Source: Sinorhizobium meliloti
GTDB taxonomy: Bacteria; Pseudomonadota; Alphaproteobacteria; Rhizobiales; Rhizobiaceae
NCBI RefSeq assembly: GCF_035610345.1
Contig: NZ_CP141212.1
Span: 1,803,976 to 1,867,975 of the forward strand
Direction of reading: 5' to 3'
Length of the DNA: 64,000 bases
In this document: positions 19,699 to 28,109 of the stretch, piece by piece
How positions within the stretch are numbered: the stretch's first letter is position 1
How the letters are laid out: every line of letters starts with the position of its first letter
Notes under the pieces: generated by a model
Databases searched by the model: none
Told to the model about the DNA's origin: nothing
Seen by the model: only the letters and a program-made list of their open reading frames with translations
Position numbers and translations under genes: made by a program

Positions 19699-20928
19699 TC
19701 ACGCATGGCCGAGACCCGCTGCCGCCACCTGCAGGTATTCGAGAAAAGTCTTCTGAAGCCTGCTCGGCAACCAGTTCTCCCGAACGGTGACACCGATCGT
19801 CCGCGTCCGGAGCCGGCTGCGCACCTCATCGGCGACCGGAATGCAGCCAAGGAGATTTTCTCTTTCCTCGATGGCGATCTGGCGGCGAGAGAGCATCGAC
19901 AGCCGGTCGCTTTCCAGAATGATGGCACGCGTGAGAACGAGCGAGCTCGTCTCGATACTCGCCCTTGGCGCGTCCCGGCAACCAGCAAAAAGCGCATCGA
20001 AGGCGGCGCGGATAGGCGTGCCGGGACGCTGGGCGACCCATTGCTGGGCGGCGAGCTGGTCAAGCGATGCACCCTTTCCGCTGCTGTTGAGAAGCGGGTG
20101 CCCGGATCGTCCGACCACCGCGTAGGGGTCGTCGAAAAGGGGCTCCGCCCGCAACCCATCGAGGTCGCTGCCCGAGCGCAGCGCTCCGATCAGAATGTCG
20201 CTCGCGCCGGTGCGCAACTGCTGCGACAGAGCCTCGTAGGAGCCATCCATGACTTCCACCCGGGCATTCGGGTGCTCCGCCATAAGGGGGTTGACGGCGC
20301 GCGCAATCAACAGGGTGCGCGCAAGCGGAAGACTTGCAATCTTGATCCGCCCCTCCATGCGCCCTTCGATTTCGCGGATTTCATCCAGCGCCTGCTCCAG
20401 TTCGGTGAGGGCCACCTGCCAGCGCATCGCGAGGCGGCGGCCTAGTGTATTCGGCGCAACGCCGGCCGGGCTGCGCATGAGGATGGTCCTGCCGATATTG
20501 GTCTGCAGGTCATGCAATGCCCGGTGCAGCGCCGCCGGCGAGCCGCCGCCGCTGCGCGCCGCCTCGGTGATGGAACCGTTGCCGGAAAGGGCGATCAGCG
20601 CCTCGATCTGCCGAAAGGTTATTCGCGCGATACATTTGGCGACCAGCGTCGGATCGCGCTGCGAACTCATGCCGAAGAGCTCGGCCAGCGCCAATGCGAT
20701 CTGGTTCTCCATGCGGCGTATCCGCGTCAAGAGAACCTCGCCGGCCGCCGTCGGCTGACTGCCGGCAGCATAGCGCGACAGAAGTTTCGCGCCGAAGCGG
20801 CGCTCGATCCCCGCGAGCGCCACCGAGACGGCGGGTTGTGAAATGTGCAGCTCGGCGGCCGCCCGGTTGAGGCTGCCCGTCTCGCAGACCTGCATGAAGA
20901 CCCGCAGATGCCGGATGTTGATATCCAT
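19699..20928 (-). CDS. LysR-family regulator with two N-terminal HTH domains
   Basis: A 409-residue regulator, about 100 residues longer than a usual LysR protein. The extra length is a second LysR-type winged helix. The first HTH is at residues 4-63 ('GSLNRAAAELHISQPAVS'), the second at 103-162 ('FRQIEALIALSGNGSITEAA'), and the effector domain runs from about 190 to 400. It is divergent from the galB-galC-tct-galD operon, with 115 bp between the two starts, so it very likely controls that operon, probably with the imported acid or a catabolite as inducer. The ATG at 20928 ('MDINIRHLRVF') is the best start; another ATG lies three codons upstream. Confidence 0.88.
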   Translation of the reverse strand: MDINIRHLRVFMQVCETGSLNRAAAELHISQPAVSVALAGIERRFGAKLLSRYAAGSQPTAAGEVLLTRIRRMENQIALALAELFGMSSQRDPTLVAKCIARITFRQIEALIALSGNGSITEAARSGGGSPAALHRALHDLQTNIGRTILMRSPAGVAPNTLGRRLAMRWQVALTELEQALDEIREIEGRMEGRIKIASLPLARTLLIARAVNPLMAEHPNARVEVMDGSYEALSQQLRTGASDILIGALRSGSDLDGLRAEPLFDDPYAVVGRSGHPLLNSSGKGASLDQLAAQQWVAQRPGTPIRAAFDALFAGCRDAPRASIETSSLVLTRAIILESDRLSMLSRRQIAIEERENLLGCIPVADEVRSRLRTRTIGVTVRENWLPSRLQKTFLEYLQVAAAGLGHA

Positions 20929-21043
20929 TGCGATCATCTGTACCCCAGAGGCAGATTCGAAAAAAACTATAGCTCGGCTCGGCTTTCGTATTAGCACTCG
21001 GGCCCTGTCGGGTGCCAGTGTCCACTCCGAAGAATGAAGGAGC

Positions 21044-21784
21044 ATGGATATGCATCAAAAGACCGGACTCGTCGTCAGCGCTCATTCGGCCGACTTCGTC
21101 TGGAGGGCTGGCGGCGCGATCGCCGCCCACGCAAGACAGGGTTATGCAGTCACAGTCGTTTGCCTGTCCTTCGGCGAGCGCGGCGAGTCGGCGAAGCTCT
21201 GGAAGAAGTCGGGAATGACTCTCGAGGCCGTGAAGGCGGACCGTCGGCGCGAGGCGGAAAACGCCGCGAAGGCGCTCGGCGTTCGCGATATCCTGTTCTA
21301 CGATCTCGGCGACTACCCCATGCAGGTGACGCCGGAAGCCTTCGATCGGCTGGTGGACCTCTACCGCGAAATACGCCCGGAGTTCATGCTGACGCACTCG
21401 CGGCAGGACCCTTATAACTTCGATCACCCGATGGCGACCGACTTCGCGCAGCATGCGCGTGTCATAGCCCAGGCGCATGGGCACAAGCCCGGCACGCCCG
21501 TACTCGGCGCCCCGCCTGTCTATCTCTTCGAGCCGCACCAGCCGGAACAATGCAATTGGAAGCCAAACTTGCTGCTCGACATCACCGATGTCTGGGAGAA
21601 GAAACTGGCGGCGATCAAGTGCATGGAGGGACAAGAGCATCTCTGGGAATATTATACCCGTGTCGCCCTCCAGCGAGGCGTCCAGGCCTCGCGCAATTCC
21701 GACTACAAGATCACCTATGGAGAGGCCTACGAGGCCGTGTTTCCGCATGTCACCGGTACACTCGGACATGGAGCGCTGGCATGA
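21044..21784 (+). CDS. galB: 4-oxalomesaconate hydratase, PIG-L/LmbE family (GalB-like)
   Basis: A 246-residue PIG-L deacetylase-fold protein. The metal-binding pattern is '[13 protein letters not shown]' (residues 11-23) with '[12 protein letters not shown]' near 125-136; GalB of Pseudomonas gallate catabolism has the same HSADFVWR variant of the usual HPDD motif. GalB hydrates 4-oxalomesaconate to 4-carboxy-4-hydroxy-2-oxoadipate. The next gene is a GalC-like aldolase that starts within its stop codon, and a GalD-like tautomerase ends the operon, which supports the assignment. A deacetylase role remains possible for an uncharacterised member. Confidence 0.85.
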   Translation: MDMHQKTGLVVSAHSADFVWRAGGAIAAHARQGYAVTVVCLSFGERGESAKLWKKSGMTLEAVKADRRREAENAAKALGVRDILFYDLGDYPMQVTPEAFDRLVDLYREIRPEFMLTHSRQDPYNFDHPMATDFAQHARVIAQAHGHKPGTPVLGAPPVYLFEPHQPEQCNWKPNLLLDITDVWEKKLAAIKCMEGQEHLWEYYTRVALQRGVQASRNSDYKITYGEAYEAVFPHVTGTLGHGALA

Positions 21785-22455
21785 GCGTCGTTCACCGGAA
21801 TATCGAGCGGACCGGTCAGAGCCTTGTCGATGCCCTGGCGGAGTGCGGCGTCGCGACGGTCCACGAGGCGATGGGCCGCACCGGCCTGATGCAGTCCTAT
21901 ATGCGCCCCGTCTGGCGCGGGGCGCGCGTGGCGGGTACGGCGGTGACGGTCTCGATACCGCCTGCCGACAACTGGATGATCCATGTGGCGGTCGAGCAGT
22001 GCCGCGAAGGCGACATTCTCGTGGTCGCACCGACCTCGCTGTGCGACGCCGGCTATTTCGGCGAATTGCTTGCAACCTCCCTTATGGTGCGTGGCGTGCG
22101 CGGTCTGATCATCGAGGCCGGGGTCCGGGACGTCAGCGAATTGGAGGAAATCGGCTTTCCCGTCTGGTCACGGTTCGTCTCGGCACAGGGAACGGTGAAG
22201 GCGACGCTTGGTTCGGTCAACGTGCCGATCGTCTGTGCAGGCGCCACCGTGACCCCCGGCGATGTCGTCATCGCCGACGACGACGGGGTCATGGTCGTGC
22301 CGAAAGCGCAGGCAGAACAAGCCGTCGCGGCCTCGCGCGCGAGGCTTGAGAAGGAGCGCAAGACGCGTGAGCGGCTGGCTGCCGGCGAACTGGGACTGGA
22401 CATCTACGACATGCGCGGCGCACTCGCAGCCAAAGGACTGAAATACATCGATTGA
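21781..22455 (+). CDS. galC: 4-carboxy-4-hydroxy-2-oxoadipate aldolase (LigK/GalC-like)
   Basis: A 224-residue class II pyruvate aldolase of the RraA-like fold. It cleaves 4-carboxy-4-hydroxy-2-oxoadipate to pyruvate and oxaloacetate, and often also oxaloacetate or 4-hydroxy-4-methyl-2-oxoglutarate. '[13 protein letters not shown]' near 25-37, '[22 protein letters not shown]' and '[20 protein letters not shown]' (the conserved G-x-RD metal/substrate region) are present. The start overlaps galB by four bases. RraA-type regulators share the fold, but the catabolic neighbours favour an aldolase. Confidence 0.9.
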   Translation: MSVVHRNIERTGQSLVDALAECGVATVHEAMGRTGLMQSYMRPVWRGARVAGTAVTVSIPPADNWMIHVAVEQCREGDILVVAPTSLCDAGYFGELLATSLMVRGVRGLIIEAGVRDVSELEEIGFPVWSRFVSAQGTVKATLGSVNVPIVCAGATVTPGDVVIADDDGVMVVPKAQAEQAVAASRARLEKERKTRERLAAGELGLDIYDMRGALAAKGLKYID

Positions 22456-22496
22456 AGCGGGAGAAGGCGCAGGAGCCATTTCCGCAGGGAGGACGA

Positions 22497-23381
22497 ATGA
22501 CCACGATTGCATTCATCGGCTTCGGCGAGGCTGCGCAGTCCATCGCCGGTGGGCTTGGCGGCCGGAACGCCGCGCGGCTCGCCGCTTACGATTTGCGCTT
22601 CAACGACCCGGCTGCTTCCGACGCCCTGCGGGCACGAGCGGCCGAACTCGGTGTCGAACCGCTCGACGACGTGGCCGGCATTGCTTCCGCGGATGTCGTG
22701 CTGTCGCTCGTCGTCGGTGCCGCGACGAAGGCCGTCGCCGCCTCGGCGGCGCCGCATCTTTCCGGCGAGGCGGTCTTCATCGACCTCAACTCCGTCGGGC
22801 CGGACACCAAGGCCCTCGCAGCCGGCGCGATCGCTACCGGGAAGGGCAGCTTCGTGGAAGGCGCCGTCATGGCGCGCGTGCCACCCTATGCCGAGAAGGT
22901 TCCGATCCTCGTCGCGGGCAAGCGTGCCGTCGAGGTGGCGGGGCGCCTAAACGCGCTCGGCATGAACCTCGAAGCGGTCGGCGATACCCCGGGCCAGGCT
23001 TCGTCGCTGAAGATGATCCGTTCGGTGATGATCAAAGGTGTCGAGGCCCTGCTGATCGAAGCTCTGTCCTCGGCGGAGCGGGCCGGCGTTACCGAGCGCA
23101 TTCTTGATTCGGTCCAGGAGACCTTTCCCGGCCTCGACTGGCGGAATGTGGCCGACTATTACCTGTCCCGAACCTTCGAGCACGGCGCCCGTCGCGTGAC
23201 AGAGATGACCGAAGCAGCCGAGACGATCGAATCGCTCGGACTGAACGCCCCCATGTCGCGGGCTGCCTGCGAGACGATCGCTGCCGCTCATGCGGCGATG
23301 AAGGATCAGAGGCTCTCCGTAAATGACGGCTATCGCGGTTTCGTACCGGTGCTCGCACGCCGCCTGGCGAAGGACAGTTGA
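22497..23381 (+). CDS. NAD(P)-dependent beta-hydroxyacid dehydrogenase-like protein (DUF1932)
   Basis: A 294-residue dehydrogenase. The N-terminal Rossmann motif is 'IAFIGFGEAAQSIAGGLG' (residues 4-21), and the C-terminal helical region with 'SSLKMIRSVMIKGVEALLIEAL' is the DUF1932 domain. The conserved lysine of the 6-phosphogluconate/3-hydroxyisobutyrate dehydrogenase superfamily is present in 'SSLKMIRS'. It sits between galC and tctA in one operon, so it probably oxidises or reduces a hydroxy-tricarboxylate or related acid before GalB/GalC. The precise substrate is not known. The ATG at 22497 follows an AGGGAGGA ribosome site. Confidence 0.82.
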   Translation: MTTIAFIGFGEAAQSIAGGLGGRNAARLAAYDLRFNDPAASDALRARAAELGVEPLDDVAGIASADVVLSLVVGAATKAVAASAAPHLSGEAVFIDLNSVGPDTKALAAGAIATGKGSFVEGAVMARVPPYAEKVPILVAGKRAVEVAGRLNALGMNLEAVGDTPGQASSLKMIRSVMIKGVEALLIEALSSAERAGVTERILDSVQETFPGLDWRNVADYYLSRTFEHGARRVTEMTEAAETIESLGLNAPMSRAACETIAAAHAAMKDQRLSVNDGYRGFVPVLARRLAKDS

Positions 23382-23382
23382 G

Positions 23383-24900
23383 ATGGACGGTATCTTACAG
23401 TCGCTCGGCGTCATCTTCAGCCTTTCCGGCGTTGCCGTACTCGTCACCGGGGCCCTGCTCGGGATCGTCATCGGCGCCCTGCCCGGACTTGGTCCGTCGA
23501 TCGGATTGAGCCTGCTCATCCCGTTCACCTACAATCTCGGCCCCGAGCTCAGCATGCTGCTGATGATCTCGCTCTATACCTCAGCCGAATATGGCGGCTC
23601 TATCAGCGCGATCCTCCTGTCGACCCCGGGCACGGCCGCCGCTGCGGCGACCGCGATCGACGGCTATTCCATGGCTCGACAGGGCAAGGCGAATGAGGCG
23701 ATCTCGATTTCGCTGACTGCCTCCACCGTCGGCGGGGTTCTCGGCGGGCTTGCGCTGCTGCTGCTGGCCATGCCGCTCGCCTCGCTGGCGTTGAAGTTCG
23801 GACCGGCCGGGTACTTCGCCGTCGGCGTGTTCGGCCTGAGTTCGGTCGCGGCACTGTCCGGTGGTTCGCTGGTGAAGGGTCTTGCCTGTGCCGCCTTCGG
23901 TCTTGCGCTGGCGACGGTGGGCATAGATCCGATCGCCGGCACGCCGCGCTTCACCTTCGGACTTTTCCAGCTCTATGAGGGCGTACCGTTTCTGGCGGCA
24001 CTCATCGGCCTCTTCGCCGTGTCGGAAGCGCTCACGATGGTCGAGAGCCGCGTGGTGTCTGCGCCGTCCATCAAGGACAAGGTCGGCCACGTGTTCATGT
24101 CAGCGGCCCTGTGGAAGGAAACCTGGCGCTCCATGCTCTCCGGTTCGGTCATCGGCACCCTGCTCGGAATTCTTCCCGGTGTCGGCGGCAACATCGCCTG
24201 CTGGGTCGCCCGCGATTATGCCCGCGCCCGCGACCGTCATCCCGAAGAGTTCGGCAATGGCTCCGCAAACGGCATCGCGGCACCTGAAGCCGCCAACAAC
24301 GCCACGGTCGGCGGCGCACTCGTGCCCCTCCTTGCGCTCGGTGTCCCCGGTTCCCCGACGACCGCGATCATGGTCGGCGCACTCATCATGCACGGCCTGC
24401 ATCCCGGTCCGCAGCTCTTCAACGAGGCGCCGTCGCTGGTCTATGCGATCCTTTTCGGGACAATCATCGCGTCGCTGGTGCAATATGCCGCGGGCTCTCT
24501 TTTCTTGCCGCTCATGGCCCGGGTGATGCGGCTGCCCGACGCGGTGATCGCCGTCGGCATCATGGCCTTTGCCGTTCTCGGCGCCTTCGCCATCCGCAAC
24601 CTGATGTTCGACGTCTACCTGATGCTCGGCTTCGGAGTCGTCGGCTATCTCATGAAGAAGCTCCGCTTCCCGGTCGCCCCCGTCATTCTGGCTATGGTAC
24701 TCGGCTATCTGGTGGAGTCGAACTATCGTACCGCGCTCGTGTCCTCGCAAGGCGACTACACGATCTTCGTCACCGATCCGATCAGCCTGATCTTCCTCAT
24801 CCTGAGCCTCGTCAGCCTGCTGACGCCGCTTTGGCGACGGATCCAGGCGCGCCGCGCCAGTGCGCGGACCGAAGAAACGGCGGACTGCACTGTCCGTTGA
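23383..24900 (+). CDS. Tripartite tricarboxylate transporter, large membrane subunit TctA
   Basis: A 505-residue inner-membrane protein with about twelve hydrophobic helices. It carries both GxLPGxG-type loops of TctA: 'GALPGLGPSIGLSLLIPF' (about 29-46) and 'GILPGVGGNIACWVARDYA' (about 264-282). TctA is the ion-coupled permease of the TTT family, which takes citrate and other carboxylates from a Bug-type binding protein. It follows the dehydrogenase gene by 1 bp, and TctC and TctB follow, so the transporter is complete. Confidence 0.93.
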   Translation: MDGILQSLGVIFSLSGVAVLVTGALLGIVIGALPGLGPSIGLSLLIPFTYNLGPELSMLLMISLYTSAEYGGSISAILLSTPGTAAAAATAIDGYSMARQGKANEAISISLTASTVGGVLGGLALLLLAMPLASLALKFGPAGYFAVGVFGLSSVAALSGGSLVKGLACAAFGLALATVGIDPIAGTPRFTFGLFQLYEGVPFLAALIGLFAVSEALTMVESRVVSAPSIKDKVGHVFMSAALWKETWRSMLSGSVIGTLLGILPGVGGNIACWVARDYARARDRHPEEFGNGSANGIAAPEAANNATVGGALVPLLALGVPGSPTTAIMVGALIMHGLHPGPQLFNEAPSLVYAILFGTIIASLVQYAAGSLFLPLMARVMRLPDAVIAVGIMAFAVLGAFAIRNLMFDVYLMLGFGVVGYLMKKLRFPVAPVILAMVLGYLVESNYRTALVSSQGDYTIFVTDPISLIFLILSLVSLLTPLWRRIQARRASARTEETADCTVR

Positions 24901-24924
24901 AAGCATCCAACTGGAGGAGAAGAC

Positions 24925-25914
24925 ATGAGTATTACAAGAAGAACGTTCGGCGCGCGCATGGCAGGCGCGGCTGTGGGGCTGGCCCTCGTCCTGTCGGGAT
25001 TTGCAGCACCGGCGAACTCCCTCGCCGCGGAATTTCCGGAAAAGCCGGTGACGCTGGTGGTTTGGGCGGGTGCCGGGGGAGCGCTCGACACTTACGGCCG
25101 CAAGCTCGCCGAGCTCCTGGAAAAGGAGGCAGGGTGGACGGTGAAAGTGGACAACAGGCCGGGCGGCAGCGGCGCCGTCGGCGTCTCGCAGATCATGACG
25201 CAGCCGGCCGACGGCTACAACATCCTCGTCCTCACCGGGACACTGACCTTCGGCATCGCCCAAGGCCTCATTCCCTTCGAACTCGAGGATTTCCGCCTGC
25301 TTCGGGCCATGCAGTCGGAGCCGTCTTCGCTTGCAGTGCTTTCCGACAGCCAATTCAAGACCGTCGACGATTTCATCGGATACATGAAGGACAATCCGAA
25401 CGGCCTGAAAGTCGGCGGCCATGCGCCCGGAGGCTTTCATCAGTACATGCTGTACCAGCTCATGAAGAAGGGCGGCTTCGAAAGCGGCTGGATCCCGCAT
25501 GACGCGTCGGGCAAGGTGACGCTCGGCCTCCTCGGCAAGCACCTAGATGCTGCCATGATGACGCCATCGACCGGCCTTGCGCAGGTCAAAAGCGGCGAAA
25601 TCAAGCTGCTTGGCGTTTCGACCGACGAGCGTAGCGCATTCCTGCCCGACGTACCGACGTTCAAAGAGCAGGGCTACGACATCGAGGGGGCGGTCTGGCG
25701 CGGTATCGCGGTAAAGGCGGGAACACCCGACGACGCCGTCGGCGCCATCCAGGCTGCAGTGGACAAAGTGACTGCATCCGAGGACTGGAAGAAGTTCCAG
25801 ACCGAGCAGTTCCAGGATAGCCCCGACTGGAAGGAAGAGGATTTCACCAAACGGGCGCAGAGCGATCTCACCAACCAGCTCGAATTCCTCAAGGCCAACG
25901 GATACGTCGAATGA
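24925..25914 (+). CDS. Tripartite tricarboxylate transporter binding protein TctC (Bug family)
   Basis: A 329-residue periplasmic Bug-type receptor. The N-terminus 'SITRRTFGARMAG' looks like a twin-arginine (Tat) signal, followed by a hydrophobic core and an AxA-type site ('NSLAAEF', cleavage about residue 36). The mature protein begins 'FPEKPVTLVVWAGAGGALDTYGR' and has the 'NRPGGSGAVGVSQI' loop that binds the carboxylate. A GGAGG ribosome site precedes the ATG. The stop overlaps the TctB start by four bases. Confidence 0.92.
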   Translation: MSITRRTFGARMAGAAVGLALVLSGFAAPANSLAAEFPEKPVTLVVWAGAGGALDTYGRKLAELLEKEAGWTVKVDNRPGGSGAVGVSQIMTQPADGYNILVLTGTLTFGIAQGLIPFELEDFRLLRAMQSEPSSLAVLSDSQFKTVDDFIGYMKDNPNGLKVGGHAPGGFHQYMLYQLMKKGGFESGWIPHDASGKVTLGLLGKHLDAAMMTPSTGLAQVKSGEIKLLGVSTDERSAFLPDVPTFKEQGYDIEGAVWRGIAVKAGTPDDAVGAIQAAVDKVTASEDWKKFQTEQFQDSPDWKEEDFTKRAQSDLTNQLEFLKANGYVE

Positions 25915-26417
25915 GCGGTCACGCATCGGGTGCTCCGGAACATGACCTCTCCGCCGGGCACGGCGGGGAGGCACCTCACGGGCACTATTGGCAAAACCTC
26001 GTCGCGGCTCTTGTGTGCATCGGCTGGAATGCGGGCTTCCTGCTGTTGAGCCTCGGGCTGCCGGCTGGACATTCACGAGGCGATGTCGGGCCGGGTTCGC
26101 TGCCCATTCAGGTTGCTGTCTTCGGTACGGCGGTGTCGGCTGTCTATCTCGTTCAGGTCCTGAGGGGCGTCGATCTCGGCGGAACGCACGGCAGGGTCGC
26201 CATTGCGCGCGTCAGCGGCCTGATGGCCCTCTTCGTCGCCGTGTGTCTCGGCGCGAACTGGATCGGGCTGGCCCTTTGCCTCGGAATCGGCGCGGGCGTG
26301 GCGACGCTGCTCTTTCCGGGCGAGAAGCCGCTCGTCCGAGCCGCAGCAACCGGGGCCGGCTTCTGGGCGATCGCCTATCTGGTATTCGGCAAGCTGCTCG
26401 CGCTTCCTCTTCCTTGA
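25911..26417 (+). CDS. Tripartite tricarboxylate transporter, small membrane subunit TctB
   Basis: A 168-residue membrane protein with four predicted helices, at about residues 30-50, 63-85, 100-125 and 135-165, after a His-rich hydrophilic N-terminus ('HDLSAGHGGEAPHGHYW'). This size and topology are those of TctB, the small membrane subunit of TTT transporters. It begins within the TctC stop. The gene order A-C-B differs from the commonest C-B-A order. The tautomerase gene starts 23 bp later. Confidence 0.87.
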   Translation: MSGHASGAPEHDLSAGHGGEAPHGHYWQNLVAALVCIGWNAGFLLLSLGLPAGHSRGDVGPGSLPIQVAVFGTAVSAVYLVQVLRGVDLGGTHGRVAIARVSGLMALFVAVCLGANWIGLALCLGIGAGVATLLFPGEKPLVRAAATGAGFWAIAYLVFGKLLALPLP

Positions 26418-26440
26418 AACGACCTGACAGGAGTGAACAC

Positions 26441-27499
26441 ATGACGCCAGATGGCATCGCGTGCATGATGATGAGAGGCGGCACGTCGAAAGGCGCCTAT
26501 TTTCTCGCCGACGATCTTCCCGCCGACGCTGGAGAGCGCAACCGGCTCCTGCTGCGCATCATGGGGTCGCCCGACCAGCGTCAGATCGACGGCATAGGAG
26601 GGGCCGATCCGCTGACAAGCAAAGTGGCCGTCGTCCGCGCCTCGGCTCGGCCCGGTTTCGACGTAGATTTTCTCTTTCTCCAGGTCTTCGTCGATCAGGC
26701 AGTGGTAAGCGACAGCCAGAATTGCGGCAATATCCTTGCCGGCGTCGGCGCTTTTGCCGTCGAGCGCGGGCTGGTCGAAGCCGCGGAAGGCGAAACCGCC
26801 ATCCGCATCTATATGGAGAACACGTCCCAGTCTGCTGTCGCGCGCATCCGCACCGCGAATGGCCGACCGGTCTATACGGGCGACGCGTCGATCGACGGAG
26901 TGCCGACTCCCGCCGCACCCGTCTATCTGACCTTCACGGACGCCGCCGGCTCAAGCTGCGGCGCATTGCTGCCCACCGGCTCGGCCGCAAACGAGATCGA
27001 GGGTGTTGCCTGCACGCTGATCGACAACGGAATGCCGGTCGTGGTCATGCGGGCGGCGGATTTCGGCCTGACGGGATATGAGAGCCGCGAAGAGCTCGAG
27101 GCGAACGAGTCTGTCAAGGCGCGTATCGAGCGCATCCGCCTCGCCGCAGGACCGCTGATGAATTTGGGTGACGTCACGAAAAAGTCGGTCCCCAAGATGA
27201 CCTTGGTCGCCCTTCCGGTGAATGGCGGCGCCATCATGACCCGCAGCCTAATTCCCCACCGCGTGCATGCTTCGATCGGCGTCTTTGGCGCGCTCAGCGT
27301 GGCCACGGCATGCCTGCTGCCAAACAGTCCCGCAGCGTCCCTCGCCACCTTGCCAGAGGGCGAGGAAAAGACTCTGGCCGTCGAGCACCCGACGGGCCGT
27401 ATGGAAATCCTGCTTCGGCTCGACGACGCCGGCAGCGTGGAGGAATGCTCGTTTCTACGAACCGCGCGAAAACTCTTCGATGGTCGCGTCTTCGCATGA
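26441..27499 (+). CDS. galD: 4-oxalomesaconate tautomerase, PrpF family (GalD-like)
   Basis: A 352-residue PrpF-fold isomerase. 'CMMMRGGTSKGAYFLADDLP' (residues 8-27), 'GSPDQRQIDGIGGADPLTSKVAVV' region and 'VSDSQNCGNILAGVG' (with the catalytic-region Cys) are the family marks. GalD interconverts keto and enol forms of 4-oxalomesaconate; relatives isomerise aconitates. With GalB and GalC in the same operon the OMA role is favoured. It is the last gene of a seven-gene operon starting at galB. A GGAG ribosome site precedes the ATG; the upstream frame overlaps TctB and was rejected. Confidence 0.87.
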   Translation: MTPDGIACMMMRGGTSKGAYFLADDLPADAGERNRLLLRIMGSPDQRQIDGIGGADPLTSKVAVVRASARPGFDVDFLFLQVFVDQAVVSDSQNCGNILAGVGAFAVERGLVEAAEGETAIRIYMENTSQSAVARIRTANGRPVYTGDASIDGVPTPAAPVYLTFTDAAGSSCGALLPTGSAANEIEGVACTLIDNGMPVVVMRAADFGLTGYESREELEANESVKARIERIRLAAGPLMNLGDVTKKSVPKMTLVALPVNGGAIMTRSLIPHRVHASIGVFGALSVATACLLPNSPAASLATLPEGEEKTLAVEHPTGRMEILLRLDDAGSVEECSFLRTARKLFDGRVFA

Positions 27500-27516
27500 C
27501 AGCGGGGGCGCCGCTC

Positions 27517-27549
27517 AAAAAAAACACCGCCCGGTCTCTGCCGGGCGGC
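27517..27549 (-). terminator. Rho-independent terminator of the DUF1476 gene
   Basis: On the minus strand a GC-rich stem (CCGCCCGG / CCGGGCGG, loop TCTCTG in plus orientation) is followed by a run of eight T residues, seen on the plus strand as AAAAAAAA at 27517-27524. It lies just past the DUF1476 stop and may also limit transcription coming from galD. Confidence 0.85.
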
Positions 27550-27565
27550 GGCATGCAGATGTCGT

Positions 27566-27880
27566 TTAGTTTTTCTGTAGCTGTGCAACCGCTTCCGAGA
27601 GCAATTCAATCATGCGGACGCGAATGTCGTCCTCGGATATGGCAACGCCAGCCGCGTCGAAATCGGCCTTGATCTTGCGCACGACGTCCTCGTGCCCGGC
27701 CTCTTCGAAATCCGCGGCGACGATCTCGCTCGCATAGGCTTCCGGGTCCGACTTGGCGAGAAGACCGGCGGCCCAAAGGCCAAGCAGTTTGTTGCGGCGC
27801 GCGGTGGCCTTGAACCTCAATTCCTCGTCCAACGCGAACTTCGCCTCGAAAGCCTTCTCGCGATCCTGCATCGTCGTCAT
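27566..27880 (-). CDS. DUF1476 protein, ATP synthase zeta subunit (F1-ATPase inhibitor)
   Basis: A 104-residue helical protein of the DUF1476 family, known in alphaproteobacteria as the zeta subunit that inhibits F1-ATPase hydrolysis. The start 'MTTMQDREKAFEAKFALDEELRFKA' region is the inhibitory N-terminal helix, followed by 'RRNKLLGLWAAGLL' and 'ADFEEAGHEDVVRKI'. It is divergent from purC with 229 bp between the starts. The ATG at 27880 matches the conserved N-terminus. A strong terminator follows. Confidence 0.88.
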   Translation of the reverse strand: MTTMQDREKAFEAKFALDEELRFKATARRNKLLGLWAAGLLAKSDPEAYASEIVAADFEEAGHEDVVRKIKADFDAAGVAISEDDIRVRMIELLSEAVAQLQKN

Positions 27881-28109
27881 CAATCGATCTCCCTGAAAAA
27901 TATGCTGCCCGAAGCACCATCGCCATAAACCAAAAGGCTCTCGAAAGTGCAATGCGCCTTTTCGCCTTCGGCGACTTTCATGATAGCCTAATCTAATCCG
28001 GGGATGGAAAGACACGCCGATTGTTAATTGTCTTCTTTTCGGATATGGACCCGCTGAGAAAATTCCCAATGCGCCTCCCAAGAGCGCCAACAACCACAGA
28101 GACAGATCC

